A stretch of DNA of 64,000 bases from Pseudaestuariivita atlantica (GCF_001205715.1 NZ_AQQZ01000008.1:62001-126000); one strand, 5' to 3'; positions 8,058 to 17,225 are shown, numbered from the stretch's first letter. The notes: generated by a model from the sequence alone, not told the origin. Made by a program: numbers and translations.

Positions 8058-9035
8058 TCACTCCGCCTTGAACGCGTCGACGATGGCCTGGCCACCGGCA
8101 CCCGCCGCTTCCAGCCATTCGGCGGTCATGGTCGCGCCGATCTCCTGCAACTCGCCTTTCAGCGTGTCCGACGCCTTGGCAACGGTCATGCCGCCCGCGG
8201 CCAGACCCGCCAGCGTGAAGCCGGTATATTCCTTCGACCGCCACGTGCCCGCGTATTCCGCAAGCTCGGCACAGCCGCGCATCACGGCCTTCTGGCTGTC
8301 GTCCAGACCGTTCCACGCATCGCCGTTCACCATGATGTAGTTGCGCGGCAGCCACGCATCGACTTCATAGAAATAGTTCAGCGATTCCCACACCTTGCGG
8401 TCATACCCGGTGGCGCCGGACGACACCATGGAATCGGCCACGCCGGTGGCGAAGGCCTGGCTGATCTCGGCCGCCTCGATGGTGACCGGCAGCATGCCCG
8501 TCAGCTCCGCCAGCCGCGAGGTGGCGTTGTTGTAGCTGCGGAACTTCACGCCCTTCATGTCCGCGACCGAGTTGACCTCGTCCCGGAAGTAAAGACCCTG
8601 CGGCGGCCAGGGCACGGAATAGAGAAGGACCAGGTTCTGGCTTTGCAGAAGCTCGGTCAGGGGCGCTTTTGCCGCCTGCCACAGCTTGTCCGCATCGTCG
8701 AACGAGGTGGCAAGGAACGGCACCGAGTCGAAGCCGAACAGCGCGTTCTCGTTCTGGTGGCCTGACAGCAGGCGCTCTCCGATGTTCACCTGTCCCGTCT
8801 GGATCGCGCGTTTGATCTGCGCGCCCGGGAACAGCGAGCCCGACGGATGCGTCGTGATCTCGATCGCGCCACCGGTGCCGGTGGTCACGCATTTGCCGAA
8901 CTCGGCCGCCGTGACCGAGTGGAAGTTGGAGCCGGAATAGGCAAGCGGCATGTCCCATTTCTGAGCATGGCCATCCGCCAGCGCGGCGGTGGCCGTCAAC
9001 GCCGTGGCGCCAAGAAAGGCTGTCAATTTCTTCAT
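8058..9035 (-). CDS. dctP: TRAP transporter substrate-binding protein, DctP family
   Basis: This 325-residue periplasmic binding protein has a signal peptide (MKKLTAFLGATALTATAALA, then DGHA). Typical DctP features are GGAIEITTHPSGSLFPGAQIK, the GVKFRSYNN region with the ligand-binding Arg, and EVDAWLPRNYIMVN. It captures the solute and delivers it to DctQM. The start has an AGGGAG ribosome site and overlaps the upstream oxidase stop as ATGA, so uptake and oxidation are translationally linked. The ligand is probably an amino acid or small carboxylate related to the DadA-like enzyme; this cannot be settled from sequence. Confidence 0.93.
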   Translation of the reverse strand: MKKLTAFLGATALTATAALADGHAQKWDMPLAYSGSNFHSVTAAEFGKCVTTGTGGAIEITTHPSGSLFPGAQIKRAIQTGQVNIGERLLSGHQNENALFGFDSVPFLATSFDDADKLWQAAKAPLTELLQSQNLVLLYSVPWPPQGLYFRDEVNSVADMKGVKFRSYNNATSRLAELTGMLPVTIEAAEISQAFATGVADSMVSSGATGYDRKVWESLNYFYEVDAWLPRNYIMVNGDAWNGLDDSQKAVMRGCAELAEYAGTWRSKEYTGFTLAGLAAGGMTVAKASDTLKGELQEIGATMTAEWLEAAGAGGQAIVDAFKAE

Positions 9036-10336
9036 CTTTGATCTCCCTGGTTGGAATAACGCCCCGGTTGAGCCGGGGTCTGGCGAGTAAACCGTGACGG
9101 AGCGTACACGCTGACGTCAAGGTTGGGTTGCCTGCCCGAAATCATCTGCGCCAGCAGCCGGCCCGTCCTTGGCCCGCCTGTCAGCCCGATATGGTGGTGG
9201 CCGAACCCGGTATAGGCCCCGGCCAGTCCGGGCACCGCGCCGATCACCGGGATCGAATCCGCCGGTGCCGGGCGGTGGCCCATCCATTCCTCTTCCCGCG
9301 CCCAGCGCAGGTCCGGCAGCGCACGCGCGAGGTTGCGGCGCAACAGGTCGAACGGCGCGCGCGACGGCCCCGCATCGGTCCCGCCGAATTCGACAACCCC
9401 CGCCAGCCGCAACCGGCCTTCCATGGGCGTGGCCACGAACTTGCCGCTTGCGACCATGACCGGCACCTTGGGCATCGCCGACGGCTCCCACAATTCGATG
9501 TGGTAGCCACGCTCGCTTTCCAGCGGCACCTTCAGGCCCATCTTCTTCGCCAGCGGCCCCGACCAGACGCCGGTGGCCAGCACCACCGCGTCGCAGGCAA
9601 TCGTCTCCCCGCCCGCGCGCAGGCCGGTCACCCGGCCGTTGTCCCGCGCGATGTCCTCGACCTCCGCGCGGACCAGCTGCGCGCCCAGCCGTTCGGCTTC
9701 CGCCGCCAGCGCCTTGACGTAGGCGCCGGGATCGCTGATCCGCCCGTGATCGCCCATGCGCACGGCGCAGGTGATGTCGCGGGCAAAGATCGGGTCAAAT
9801 GCGCGCAAGGCGTCGGCCCCCATCATCTCCCACGTGATGCCGTGGGTGCGGCGGATGTCCCACGCGAAGGCGTCCGCCTCGAACGCCGCGCGGTCGCGGT
9901 AGAGGTACAGGTAATCCGACGGCACCACGTATCGCGCCGCGGGCGTGTCCGCCGACAGGCTCTGGTGCTCGCTCAGGCTGTCGCCCACGATCCCCGCGAT
10001 GGCAGAGGCGATGCGCCGCGTGTCGGCCTCGTTCGCGTTCGACAGGTACCGCGCCAGCCACGGCATCAGCTTGGGCAGGTAGGACCAGCGCAGGAACAGG
10101 GGCTGTTCGGGGTCGAACAGCATGCCCGGCGCCTTGCGGATCAGCCCCGGCCCGGTGACCGGCACCATCGCGCAGGAGGCCAGCACCCCGCCATTGCCAT
10201 AAGACGTGCCCTCGCCCGGCCCCGCCCGGTCGACCAGCGTCACCTTGTGCCCGTCTCGCAAAAGCCACAGCGCGGTGGCGACGCCGACGATCCCGGCCCC
10301 GATCACCCCCACATGCTTTGCCCCCGTCCCGGTCAC
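9032..10336 (-). CDS. FAD-dependent oxidoreductase, D-amino-acid dehydrogenase (DadA)-like
   Basis: This 434-residue DAO-family flavoprotein has the Rossmann motif GVIGAGIVGVATALWLL with VDR at its end, then GTSYGNGGVLA. C-terminal GFGHHHIGLTGGPRTGRLLA is the second FAD-contact region. The closest recognised type is DadA, which oxidises D-amino acids to keto acids and passes electrons to the respiratory chain. Other members oxidise hydroxyproline or sarcosine-like amines, so the substrate is open. It heads the TRAP operon, overlapping dctP as ATGA. A palindrome at 10391-10409, 55 bases upstream of the ATG, is a candidate operator. Confidence 0.85.
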   Translation of the reverse strand: MTGTGAKHVGVIGAGIVGVATALWLLRDGHKVTLVDRAGPGEGTSYGNGGVLASCAMVPVTGPGLIRKAPGMLFDPEQPLFLRWSYLPKLMPWLARYLSNANEADTRRIASAIAGIVGDSLSEHQSLSADTPAARYVVPSDYLYLYRDRAAFEADAFAWDIRRTHGITWEMMGADALRAFDPIFARDITCAVRMGDHGRISDPGAYVKALAAEAERLGAQLVRAEVEDIARDNGRVTGLRAGGETIACDAVVLATGVWSGPLAKKMGLKVPLESERGYHIELWEPSAMPKVPVMVASGKFVATPMEGRLRLAGVVEFGGTDAGPSRAPFDLLRRNLARALPDLRWAREEEWMGHRPAPADSIPVIGAVPGLAGAYTGFGHHHIGLTGGPRTGRLLAQMISGRQPNLDVSVYAPSRFTRQTPAQPGRYSNQGDQR

Positions 10337-10390
10337 GCGCCCTCGATCCTTCCCTTACCTTGCGGCAATCTGGCCGCATCCCTCACACTA

Positions 10391-10409
10391 CGTCAACAAT
10401 TTATTGACG
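10391..10409. promoter_or_regulatory. Candidate operator upstream of the DadA-TRAP operon
   Basis: The inverted repeat CGTCAA, 7-base spacer CAATTTA, TTGACG lies in an AT-rich gap between the enolase-family gene and the oxidase. Its size and spacing suit a dimeric GntR/FadR-type repressor. No regulator gene adjoins it, so this is inference. Confidence 0.4.
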
Positions 10410-10414
10410 TTTTG

Positions 10415-11545
10415 TCATGATAAGTCCCCGATCCCGATCCGCGCATGCCCCTGCGCCCAGCGTTTCAGCAGATCGGCGCGCGGATTGCCCCCCAGTCCCG
10501 GCCCCATAGGCACCTGCACCGCGCCGCCGTCACAGGCAATGGGCGTCTCCAGCAAATCCTCCTCAAGGTAATACCGCGCTTGGTAGAACTCGCAGCCCAG
10601 CGTGATCTCGGGCGTGGCGGCGATCATGTGCGTGCCCGCCAGATGGGCAAGCCCGGTTTCGAACATGTCCCCGCCATAGGCCGTCAGCCCCTCTGCCGCC
10701 GCCATCCGCGCCACCGTCTGCGCGCGGGTCAGGCCGCCCGCCTTCATGATCTTGATCGACACGCCATCACAGATGTCGCGCGCCTGCCCCATATCCTCGG
10801 GGCCGAAGATCGATTCGTCCGCCAACAGGGGCACCGGGCAGGCCGCACGGAGGCGGGCCATCAGGCCCGATGACGTGCCCCTGACCGGTTGCTCGATGAA
10901 ATCCGGGGCGAATTGCGCGAGGTCGAGCACCCGGCCCATCGCCTCCTCCGCGCCAAGGCCCTGGTTGTAATCCACCCGCAGGCGCAGCGAGGGGAAATCG
11001 GCGCGGATCGCCTCGCACCGCATCACGTCAAAGGCATGTCCGGCAAAGCCCGCCTTCAGCTTCACGATGCCCACGCCGTCAGCCACCAGCCGCGCCAGCA
11101 GGTCGCGGTCGGCATCGAAATCCGGGTTGGCGATGGACACCGACAGCGGGATCTCCGCCCGCGCCCGCCCGCCAAGCAGCGCCCAGACGGGCACCCCCGC
11201 CGCCCGCGCCGCGAGGTCGCACAGCGCCGTATCCAGCGCCGCCTTCGCCTCGGTCGCGTGGGCCACGGCGTGGCGCGCATCCTCCATGATCGCCGCGCGG
11301 TCCGCCGCCGGTCGCCCCAGCACCACGGGCGGCAGGTAACGCGCCAGCGCGGCAAAGGACGCCTCGGGCGAACCGGTGAAGACCGACCAGGGGGAGGCCT
11401 CTCCCCACCCCGCGCCATCCTCGCTCTCGACCCGCAGGATCACCACCTCGCAAGCCCCGTCCACCGCCCCGATGCCATGGTCGCGGCGCGAGGTGACAGG
11501 CACCCGCAGGTGCCAGACCTCCATCGCGGTGAGCGGCGCCATCAT
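10415..11545 (-). CDS. Mandelate racemase/muconate lactonizing enzyme family protein (enolase superfamily)
   Basis: This 376-residue protein carries the complete muconate-lactonising-subgroup catalytic set. VKLKAG gives the two strand-2 lysines, RVDYNQ the first metal Asp, FIEQP the metal Glu, LADES the third carboxylate and SIKIMKAGG the opposite lysine. Such enzymes abstract an alpha-proton from a carboxylate, giving epimerisation, cycloisomerisation or dehydration. The exact reaction is unclear; dipeptide epimerase, hydroxyproline epimerase and muconate cycloisomerase belong to the same subgroup. The start overlaps the stop of the ThDP-enzyme gene as ATGA, so those two form one transcription unit and probably one pathway. 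Confidence 0.88.
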   Translation of the reverse strand: MMAPLTAMEVWHLRVPVTSRRDHGIGAVDGACEVVILRVESEDGAGWGEASPWSVFTGSPEASFAALARYLPPVVLGRPAADRAAIMEDARHAVAHATEAKAALDTALCDLAARAAGVPVWALLGGRARAEIPLSVSIANPDFDADRDLLARLVADGVGIVKLKAGFAGHAFDVMRCEAIRADFPSLRLRVDYNQGLGAEEAMGRVLDLAQFAPDFIEQPVRGTSSGLMARLRAACPVPLLADESIFGPEDMGQARDICDGVSIKIMKAGGLTRAQTVARMAAAEGLTAYGGDMFETGLAHLAGTHMIAATPEITLGCEFYQARYYLEEDLLETPIACDGGAVQVPMGPGLGGNPRADLLKRWAQGHARIGIGDLS

Positions 11546-13233
11546 GCCACCCACTCCGACACCGGCGCGGCGGCCTCCTGCAACGGTTGCGCGATCACGT
11601 CGATCAGCGCGGGGCCGGGATGCGCCTGTGCCTTTGCTATGGTCGCGGCCAGGTCGCGCGGGTCCTCCACCCGCCAAGACGCGACGCCGAAGGCGGCGGC
11701 GACGGCGGCGTGATCGGTGCGCCCGAAATCGACGTTGTGATAGCGCGCGTCGAACCCCGATTTCTGGCCCGCCTTGATCCAGCCGAAGGTCGCGTTGGAA
11801 AAGACCACCATCTTCAACGGCAGGTCGTACCGCGTCACCGTCTCCAGTTCGCCACAGGCGAACCCGAAGGACCCGTCGCCCATCAGCGCCCAGACCTGCG
11901 CCGCGGGCCGCCCCACCTGCGCCCCGATTGCCGCGCCCAGCGCGTAACCCAATGCGCCATGTGCCCGGTTCGAAATGAAGTGCCGCCCCGCGCGCGGCCA
12001 ACGGTAATGGGCCGACACGTAGGGGCACGGCGTGCCCGGATCGGCCACGATCACCGCGTTCTCGGGCAAGGCCTCCTGCAGGGCGGCGATCACCGCCTCG
12101 GGCCGCACCGGGCGGTCGGTCGAGCGTGCCAGCGCCTCGAACGCCGCGCGCTTGTCGGCCCATGCCGCCGCCGCCCGCGCCGCGCCGTCTCCGGGCGTCG
12201 GCCCCTCGGCCTCCAAAGCATCGGCCAGTGCCGCCAGCGCCAATCGTGCATCAGCGCAGATCGCGGCCTCGGTCGCGTAGTTCGTGCCCGGCACCTCCGG
12301 GTCGCTGTCGATATGGCAGATCGTGGTGCCCGGCGCGGGGGAGCGCCAGCGCTCGGTCGTGACCGACCCGGCGCGGCAGCCCACGAAGAGGACCACGTCC
12401 GATGCGTCCACGGCGGCGCGCGTGGCGGGCACGCCGCCATTCGATCCCACCACGCCCAGCGCCAGCGGATCGGTTTCTGCCACCACCCCCTGCCCCGACA
12501 CGGTCGTCGCCACCGGCGCGCCCAGCGCCCGCGCCACCCGCATCAGGTCCGCCGTGGCCCCGGCCAGAAGCGGTCCACCACCACAGACGATCAGCGGTGC
12601 CTCGGCCCCCGCCAGCACCCGCGCCATCGCGGCCACCGCCTGCGGATCGGGCGCGGCGCGGTCGGCGGGAAAGGTGCGGTGGCGCGGATCGGCATAGACC
12701 TCGGCCCGCTCCACCAGCCCCTTCTGCGTGTCGAAGGGCAGCGCGAGATGCGCCGCACCGGGACGGCCCGTGACCATCGCGCGGAACGCCGCGCGTACCG
12801 TCGCGGGCAGTCGCGCCGCGTTGTCGAGGCTTTCGGCGTATTTCGTCACCGGCCCGAACAGCGCGGGCTGGTCCAGCTCGGTCAGCGGGTATCGCCCCCG
12901 GCTGGTTGTCGCCACGTCGGTGGTGATCGCCAGCACGGGGATCGACGAGTCGTTCGCCTCCACCACGCCCGGCAGGATATAGGTCGCGCCGCCGCCCGAC
13001 GGCCCCTCGCACACGCCGGGGCGGCCCGTCACGCGGGCATAGGCGTCGGCCATGTAGGCCGCGTGCCTCTCGTCGCGGGTCAGCAGATGGGTGATGCCGT
13101 GATCCATCCGCGCTACGGCGTCATAAAGCGGCAGCGAGGTGTCGCCGCACAGGCCAAAGACATGCCGCACGCCATAGCCGTCCAGCATCGCCACCAGCGC
13201 CTCGGCCCCCGTCATCTGGTTGGTGTTGGTCAT
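11542..13233 (-). CDS. Thiamine-diphosphate-dependent enzyme, acetolactate-synthase/benzoylformate-decarboxylase-like
   Basis: This 563-residue protein has the three-domain plan of the acetolactate synthase family. The N-terminal Pyr domain has the cofactor-activating Glu in [16 protein letters not shown] central dinucleotide-like domain starts near residue 190. The C-terminal PP domain has GDGSFGF and, further on, NATFGW as the metal/ThDP motif. It decarboxylates or ligates a 2-keto acid. Overlap with an enolase-superfamily gene recalls mandelate racemase with benzoylformate decarboxylase, but no mandelate dehydrogenase is present. The ATG at 13233 is chosen because [13 protein letters not shown] is a family-like N terminus. 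The start is divergent from an Asp/Glu racemase gene 72 bases away. Confidence 0.87.
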   Translation of the reverse strand: MTNTNQMTGAEALVAMLDGYGVRHVFGLCGDTSLPLYDAVARMDHGITHLLTRDERHAAYMADAYARVTGRPGVCEGPSGGGATYILPGVVEANDSSIPVLAITTDVATTSRGRYPLTELDQPALFGPVTKYAESLDNAARLPATVRAAFRAMVTGRPGAAHLALPFDTQKGLVERAEVYADPRHRTFPADRAAPDPQAVAAMARVLAGAEAPLIVCGGGPLLAGATADLMRVARALGAPVATTVSGQGVVAETDPLALGVVGSNGGVPATRAAVDASDVVLFVGCRAGSVTTERWRSPAPGTTICHIDSDPEVPGTNYATEAAICADARLALAALADALEAEGPTPGDGAARAAAAWADKRAAFEALARSTDRPVRPEAVIAALQEALPENAVIVADPGTPCPYVSAHYRWPRAGRHFISNRAHGALGYALGAAIGAQVGRPAAQVWALMGDGSFGFACGELETVTRYDLPLKMVVFSNATFGWIKAGQKSGFDARYHNVDFGRTDHAAVAAAFGVASWRVEDPRDLAATIAKAQAHPGPALIDVIAQPLQEAAAPVSEWVA

Positions 13234-13305
13234 CCGCGCCCCCGCATCCAAGCTTGCGCGGGCGCTTTCACGCGTGTCAACTGGCACGCGCGACCCGGAG
13301 GCGGC

Positions 13306-14034
13306 ATGAAAACGACAACTGGCGGCAAGGCGATCACCGGCGCGGCGCTTGGCATCCTGATGCTCGACGCCCGGTTCCCGCGCATCCCCGGCGACATCGG
13401 CAATGCCACGACATGGGACTTCCCGGTGCTCTACCGCGTGGTGCGCGGCGCCTCGCCCGACCGGGTGGTGCGCCGGGGCGGTGACGGCACGCTCGACACC
13501 TTCATCGAGGCCGGGCGCGGGCTCGTGGCCGACGGGGCCGACGGCATCGCCACTAATTGCGGGTTCCTGTGCCTCTTCCAGAACGAGTTGCGCACCGCGA
13601 TCGGCGTGCCGGTCCTGTCCTCGTCGCTGATGCAGGTGCCGACGGTCGCGGCCATGCTGCCGCCCGGAAAGCGGGTGGGCGTGCTGACGATCTCGGGCTC
13701 GACGCTGACGCCGGCGCATTTGCAGGCGGCGGGAGTGCCGCCCGACACGCCCATCGGCACGACCGAGGGCGGGGCCGAGTTCACCGCCGCGATCCTCGAC
13801 AACCGGCTGGAGATGGACGTGGCCGCTGCCCGCGCCGACAATATCGAGGCCGCCCGCGCGCTTGTGAAAGCGCATCCCGACCTTGGCGCGCTGGTGCTGG
13901 AATGCACCAACATGGTCCCCCATGCCGCCGCCATCGCCCGCGCCACCGGCCTGCCGGTCTTTTCCATGGAAACCGCGATTCGCTGGTTCCAGTCGGGGCT
14001 GGTCCCGCGCCGCTTTCCCGCGCCCGATCCCTGA
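13306..14034 (+). CDS. Aspartate/glutamate racemase family protein
   Basis: This 242-residue protein fits the Asp/Glu/hydantoin racemase superfamily. Paired cysteine candidates lie at 85 or 89 (ATNCGFLCLFQNEL) and at 200 (LVLECTNMVPHA), where two-base racemases and maleate isomerases keep their catalytic Cys. GVLTISGSTL matches a phosphate or carboxylate loop. A GGAGG ribosome site precedes the ATG by 6 bases. It is divergent from the ThDP-enzyme gene. With a DadA-like oxidase nearby, a role in interconverting stereoisomers of an amino acid or hydroxy acid is plausible but unproven. Confidence 0.83.
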   Translation: MKTTTGGKAITGAALGILMLDARFPRIPGDIGNATTWDFPVLYRVVRGASPDRVVRRGGDGTLDTFIEAGRGLVADGADGIATNCGFLCLFQNELRTAIGVPVLSSSLMQVPTVAAMLPPGKRVGVLTISGSTLTPAHLQAAGVPPDTPIGTTEGGAEFTAAILDNRLEMDVAAARADNIEAARALVKAHPDLGALVLECTNMVPHAAAIARATGLPVFSMETAIRWFQSGLVPRRFPAPDP

Positions 14035-14139
14035 AACCGGGCGCATTTACCGCGAATGCCGTCAAATTTACGCCGCAATCGGTCTGTATGTCCGGGTGCT
14101 GAACGGGTGGGGCCGCGATTCTGACTTCAGGAGCATGTC

Positions 14140-14478
14140 ATGCTGCGCAACATCTCTGCCCTTTCGCTGACCCTGGCGGCCACGCTGGGTACCGCGACTC
14201 CCGCCGCCGCCGTGGATCATTTCGTGATGATGCTGGGTGACGGCTTCTTTCCCGACGTGATCTATGTCGAGGACGGCGACCGCGTCCGCTTCATCAACGG
14301 CACCGGCGTCGTGCAGACCGCCTCGGCCGCCGACGGCAGCTGGACCACCGGCGAACTTGGCGTCGACGAAGCGATCAACATCGAAATCGTGCCCGGCATG
14401 CACCAGGTCTTCACCGCCAACGGCATCGACACGATCACCGGCACCGTCTTCTTCGGCCTGCCGCCGCTCAGCGAATAA
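14140..14478 (+). CDS. Small secreted cupredoxin-like protein without copper ligands
   Basis: This 112-residue protein has a signal peptide ending near TPAAA (residue 24). The mature 88-residue domain, with HFVMMLGDGFFPDVIYVEDG then DRVRFIN, reads like a plastocyanin/cupredoxin beta-sandwich. The mature part has no cysteine, so a type 1 copper site is not expected; two histidines (in VDHFV and PGMHQVF) could still bind a metal. An AGGAG ribosome site precedes the ATG. It stands alone, convergent with mobA. The fold assignment is by pattern only. Confidence 0.7.
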   Translation: MLRNISALSLTLAATLGTATPAAAVDHFVMMLGDGFFPDVIYVEDGDRVRFINGTGVVQTASAADGSWTTGELGVDEAINIEIVPGMHQVFTANGIDTITGTVFFGLPPLSE

Positions 14479-14512
14479 GGCGCCGGCGCCACCGGGCGCC
14501 CGTCCCGTTCGA

Positions 14513-15085
14513 TCACCGCATCGCCCGCGCGACCTCAAGGTCCGCGGGCGTGTTCACGTTGAAGAACGCCGCGTCGTCGGGAAACATCGCCGTGGCCCCG
14601 CCATGCCGGTCGGTCCACAGCACGACCTTGCGCAAGCCCCCTTCCAGCGCCGCCCGCAGATCGTCGCGCAACGCCACCGGCCACAGGCCAAAGGTCGGGT
14701 GACGCCCGTCCTCGGTCGCGGCCAGCGCGAGGTCGGGATGCGCGGCCTGCAACTTCTCGACCAGATCGGTGGGAAAGAACGGCGTGTCCGCCGCCGCCGT
14801 CACGATGTGGCTGGCTCCCTCGCCCGCCGCCCAGTCGAGCCCCACCAGAACGCCCGCCAACGGCCCCGGCCTGTCCGGCAGGCTGTCGGGGATCACCGGC
14901 AGACCGAACGCGGCGAACCGCGCCGGATCGCCGTTGGCGTTGATCGCCAGCCCCGCCACCTGCGGCGCCAGCCGGTCGATCACGTGACGCATCAGCGGCA
15001 CGCCCTCTATCTCAAGCAACCCCTTGTCGCCGCCTCCCATCCGGGTCGCCCGCCCACCGGCAAGGATCACGCCAAGGGGTTTCAT
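14513..15085 (-). CDS. mobA: Molybdenum cofactor guanylyltransferase MobA
   Basis: This 190-residue cytosolic nucleotidyltransferase attaches GMP to molybdopterin, making the guanine dinucleotide cofactor for DMSO-reductase-family enzymes such as formate dehydrogenase. The N terminus VILAGGRATRMGGGDKGLL is the diagnostic GTP-binding loop. DRPGPLAGV and AAADTPFFP (the metal Asp) follow, with FFNVNTPADL at the end. Its start overlaps the stop of a membrane-protein gene as ATGA, placing it in one operon with fdhD, which serves the same enzymes. Confidence 0.95.
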   Translation of the reverse strand: MKPLGVILAGGRATRMGGGDKGLLEIEGVPLMRHVIDRLAPQVAGLAINANGDPARFAAFGLPVIPDSLPDRPGPLAGVLVGLDWAAGEGASHIVTAAADTPFFPTDLVEKLQAAHPDLALAATEDGRHPTFGLWPVALRDDLRAALEGGLRKVVLWTDRHGGATAMFPDDAAFFNVNTPADLEVARAMR

Positions 15086-15603
15086 GACAGCCCCGACCAC
15101 GCGGCGATCCGCGCGCGCAGATCGGCCAGTGTCATGCCCTCGGGCAGCGCGTGGCGCGGCAACGGATAGGCCAGCCCGCCTGACACGAGGCACAGACCAC
15201 CGGGAATATCCTCCATGCCGTCGAACGCCTCCCACGCATGGCGGCGATCGCCGAGGCTGTGGGAAAACCGGATACCCGAGGCATCCAGCACCGCCGTGAC
15301 CGGCCCCTGCCGCCGCGTGACCGCAAGCGAGCGCGCCAGCACGCGGTTGCGCTGCACCATGAAATAAAGCGCGGCGATGCCAAGCCCCGCCGCGATGCCG
15401 ACAAGGAACGCCGGCAACCACGCACCCAATCCCGGTGCAACCGCCCCGATCACCTGCCCCGCTACCAGCGACACGGCAAAGATCACGGCCAGCAAGACCG
15501 GCGCACCGATCGCGCGCTTGCGCCCGCGCCCGGCGCAGGCCATCGCCTGCGCCATCAGCCCCGCATCTGTATCGTAGGGACCCAGCGTCACCGCCTCAGT
15601 CAT
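15082..15603 (-). CDS. Two-helix membrane protein of unknown function between fdhD and mobA
   Basis: This 173-residue protein has two hydrophobic helices (about residues 32-52 and 59-79) and a soluble C-terminal part. That part includes RQGPVTAVLDASGIRFSHS and a HAWEAFDGMED region, resembling the small YcxB-like or PH-like membrane-anchored domains; I do not recognise the family. The ATG lies 8 bases inside the fdhD end, and the stop overlaps the mobA start. It is therefore translated between two molybdenum-enzyme maturation factors. A direct role in that process is guesswork. Confidence 0.75.
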   Translation of the reverse strand: MTEAVTLGPYDTDAGLMAQAMACAGRGRKRAIGAPVLLAVIFAVSLVAGQVIGAVAPGLGAWLPAFLVGIAAGLGIAALYFMVQRNRVLARSLAVTRRQGPVTAVLDASGIRFSHSLGDRRHAWEAFDGMEDIPGGLCLVSGGLAYPLPRHALPEGMTLADLRARIAAWSGLS

Positions 15604-16483
15604 GGCCCGCCCCCTTGCGGCGGTGGCGGCGATCCTCGTCCGCCTGCGCGGCAAGATCGGCGTCACGGATCAGCCGATCCTCCCCCGCAAGGCAGACGAA
15701 CCGCTGCCCGCGCAACCGCCCGATCAGCGTCAGGCCCACCTGCCGCGCGATCTCCACCCCCCACGCGGTAAAGCCCGAGCGGGAGGCAAGCGCCGGTATC
15801 CCCATCAGCGCCGTCTTTATCACCATTTCCGAGGTCAGCCGCCCGGTCGTGTAAAGCAGCTTGTCGCCCGCGCCCACGCCATGGCGCAGCATGTAGCCCG
15901 CGATCTTGTCGACCGCGTTATGCCGGCCCACGTCTTCCATGTAGACGAGCGGCACATCGCCCTCGCACAACACCGTGCCGTGGATCGCACCCGCGCTCAG
16001 GTACAGCGACGGCAACCGGTTGATCGTCGCGGCAAGGGCGTAAAGGTCGGATGTCCGCACCTTCGCGCGCGGCAGGGTCACGCCCTCCAGCCCTTCCATC
16101 ATGTCACCGAACACGGTGCCCACCGCGCAACCCGAGGTCCGCGTCTTCTTCTTCAGCTTTTCCTCGAAATCCGTGCGGTGCGCGGTGCGCACGACGACCA
16201 CGCCCAGCTCGTCATCGTAATCGACGCCGGTGATTGCGGACGGATCGGGCAGCATCCCCTGGTTAGCGAGGTACCCCACGGCGAGGTATTCGGGGTAATC
16301 CCCGATGGTCATCGCGGTCACGATTTCCTGCGCGTTGAGGTAGATGGTCAGCGGCCGTTCCTCGACCACGGCAAGCGAGACCTCGGCGCCCGTCTGGTCA
16401 TGCCCGGTGACGGTGCGGGTCAGGCCGCCCGCGTCAGGGTCGGGCGCGATCCACATCCCGTGGGGGGTGGCCCGGCGCGCCAC
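15596..16483 (-). CDS. fdhD: Formate dehydrogenase accessory sulfurtransferase FdhD
   Basis: This 295-residue protein matches FdhD, which receives sulfur from IscS and inserts it into the bis-MGD cofactor of formate dehydrogenase. Seen are EERPLTIYLNAQEIVTAM, the EYLAVGYLANQGML region, EDVGRHNAVDKIAG and TTGRLTSEMVIK, all strongly conserved. The persulfide-carrying motif, CxxC in the E. coli protein, reads TSGCAVG here. Cys119 is kept but the second cysteine is Gly122. A GTG start 5 bases after the upstream lipoprotein gene is taken; an ATG at 16456 is the alternative. The formate dehydrogenase itself is outside the window. Confidence 0.95.
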   Translation of the reverse strand: MARRATPHGMWIAPDPDAGGLTRTVTGHDQTGAEVSLAVVEERPLTIYLNAQEIVTAMTIGDYPEYLAVGYLANQGMLPDPSAITGVDYDDELGVVVVRTAHRTDFEEKLKKKTRTSGCAVGTVFGDMMEGLEGVTLPRAKVRTSDLYALAATINRLPSLYLSAGAIHGTVLCEGDVPLVYMEDVGRHNAVDKIAGYMLRHGVGAGDKLLYTTGRLTSEMVIKTALMGIPALASRSGFTAWGVEIARQVGLTLIGRLRGQRFVCLAGEDRLIRDADLAAQADEDRRHRRKGAGHD

Positions 16484-16488
16484 GGGCC

Positions 16489-17091
16489 TCAGCCCTGGAA
16501 CGCGTCGATGGCGATCTGCTTGTCGTCCGCGTCGTTCTCGAACAGCTTGCGCTCGGTCACGCCGGGCAGCGCGCCGTATTGCTCCATCAGCTTCTTGGGA
16601 AAGAAGGTCGGCCGGATACTGTCGAACCCCGGCAACTGGACAAGGATGGACGAGGTGTAGTTCGAACAGAAGGCCTGCGGGGCCGCGCCCTTGGCCTCGG
16701 CCAGCCGCAATGCCTGTTCCGCAACCTCGCCCGGCACCGGCTTGTTCTGGATCACGACGTGATAGGTCTCGCGCGCATGGGCGCGTTCGTAGAAATCCAC
16801 AATCTGCGGCGTAACGCCGTACAGAACGTCCTCGCGCTCGACGATCCGCGGGTGCCGGACGGACCCGGCGGGATCGAAGATCACGCGCTGCGACGGCGCG
16901 TTGATCATGATGGAGCTGTGCGCGCCCCCGCCGGTGCGGTTGTTGATCATCGTCAGAAGCGTGATCGAATAGGGCGCGCCGTGCACGTATTTCGCCGCCG
17001 CCACCTCTTCGGGCGACACCAGATCACGCGGCCCGGCGGCGCAGGCCGCCACCGCTCCGGGCATCAGCAGAAGAAAGGCGCGGCGATCCAT
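16489..17091 (-). CDS. Putative lipoprotein of unknown function
   Basis: This 200-residue protein starts with MDRRAFLLLMPGAVAAC, a short signal with a lipobox at Cys17, so it is probably a lipid-anchored periplasmic protein. The mature part has TMINNRTGGGAHSSIMINAP, AFCSNYTSSILVQLPGF and a Tyr/His-rich middle. I do not recognise a named family, though the spread of conserved-looking His, Cys and Asn would suit a peptidase-like fold. The ATG shares its A with the TGA of the oxidase subunit IV gene (TGATG). fdhD follows 5 bases downstream. Confidence 0.8.
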   Translation of the reverse strand: MDRRAFLLLMPGAVAACAAGPRDLVSPEEVAAAKYVHGAPYSITLLTMINNRTGGGAHSSIMINAPSQRVIFDPAGSVRHPRIVEREDVLYGVTPQIVDFYERAHARETYHVVIQNKPVPGEVAEQALRLAEAKGAAPQAFCSNYTSSILVQLPGFDSIRPTFFPKKLMEQYGALPGVTERKLFENDADDKQIAIDAFQG

Positions 17092-17225
17092 CAGCCGTTC
17101 ACGAGCCCGGCAAAGATGATAAGGCCGACGGACACGACGGCGACCCACATGCTCCACTTCACGAAGCCTTCGAATGTCTTTTCCTGTTCGGTGATGTCCA
17201 TTTCACCATGCTTGTGTTTGGCCAT
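17091..17225 (-). CDS. aa3-type cytochrome c oxidase subunit IV
   Basis: A 44-residue frame encodes MAKHKHGEMDITEQEKTFEG followed by one membrane helix (about residues 23-42) and an NG terminus. This is the usual form of the small fourth subunit of alphaproteobacterial aa3 oxidase, a single-helix protein of the respiratory complex. A GGAGGG ribosome site precedes the ATG, and the stop overlaps the lipoprotein start as TGATG. Genes for the catalytic oxidase subunits are not nearby, which is usual for this family. Confidence 0.9.
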   Translation of the reverse strand: MAKHKHGEMDITEQEKTFEGFVKWSMWVAVVSVGLIIFAGLVNG

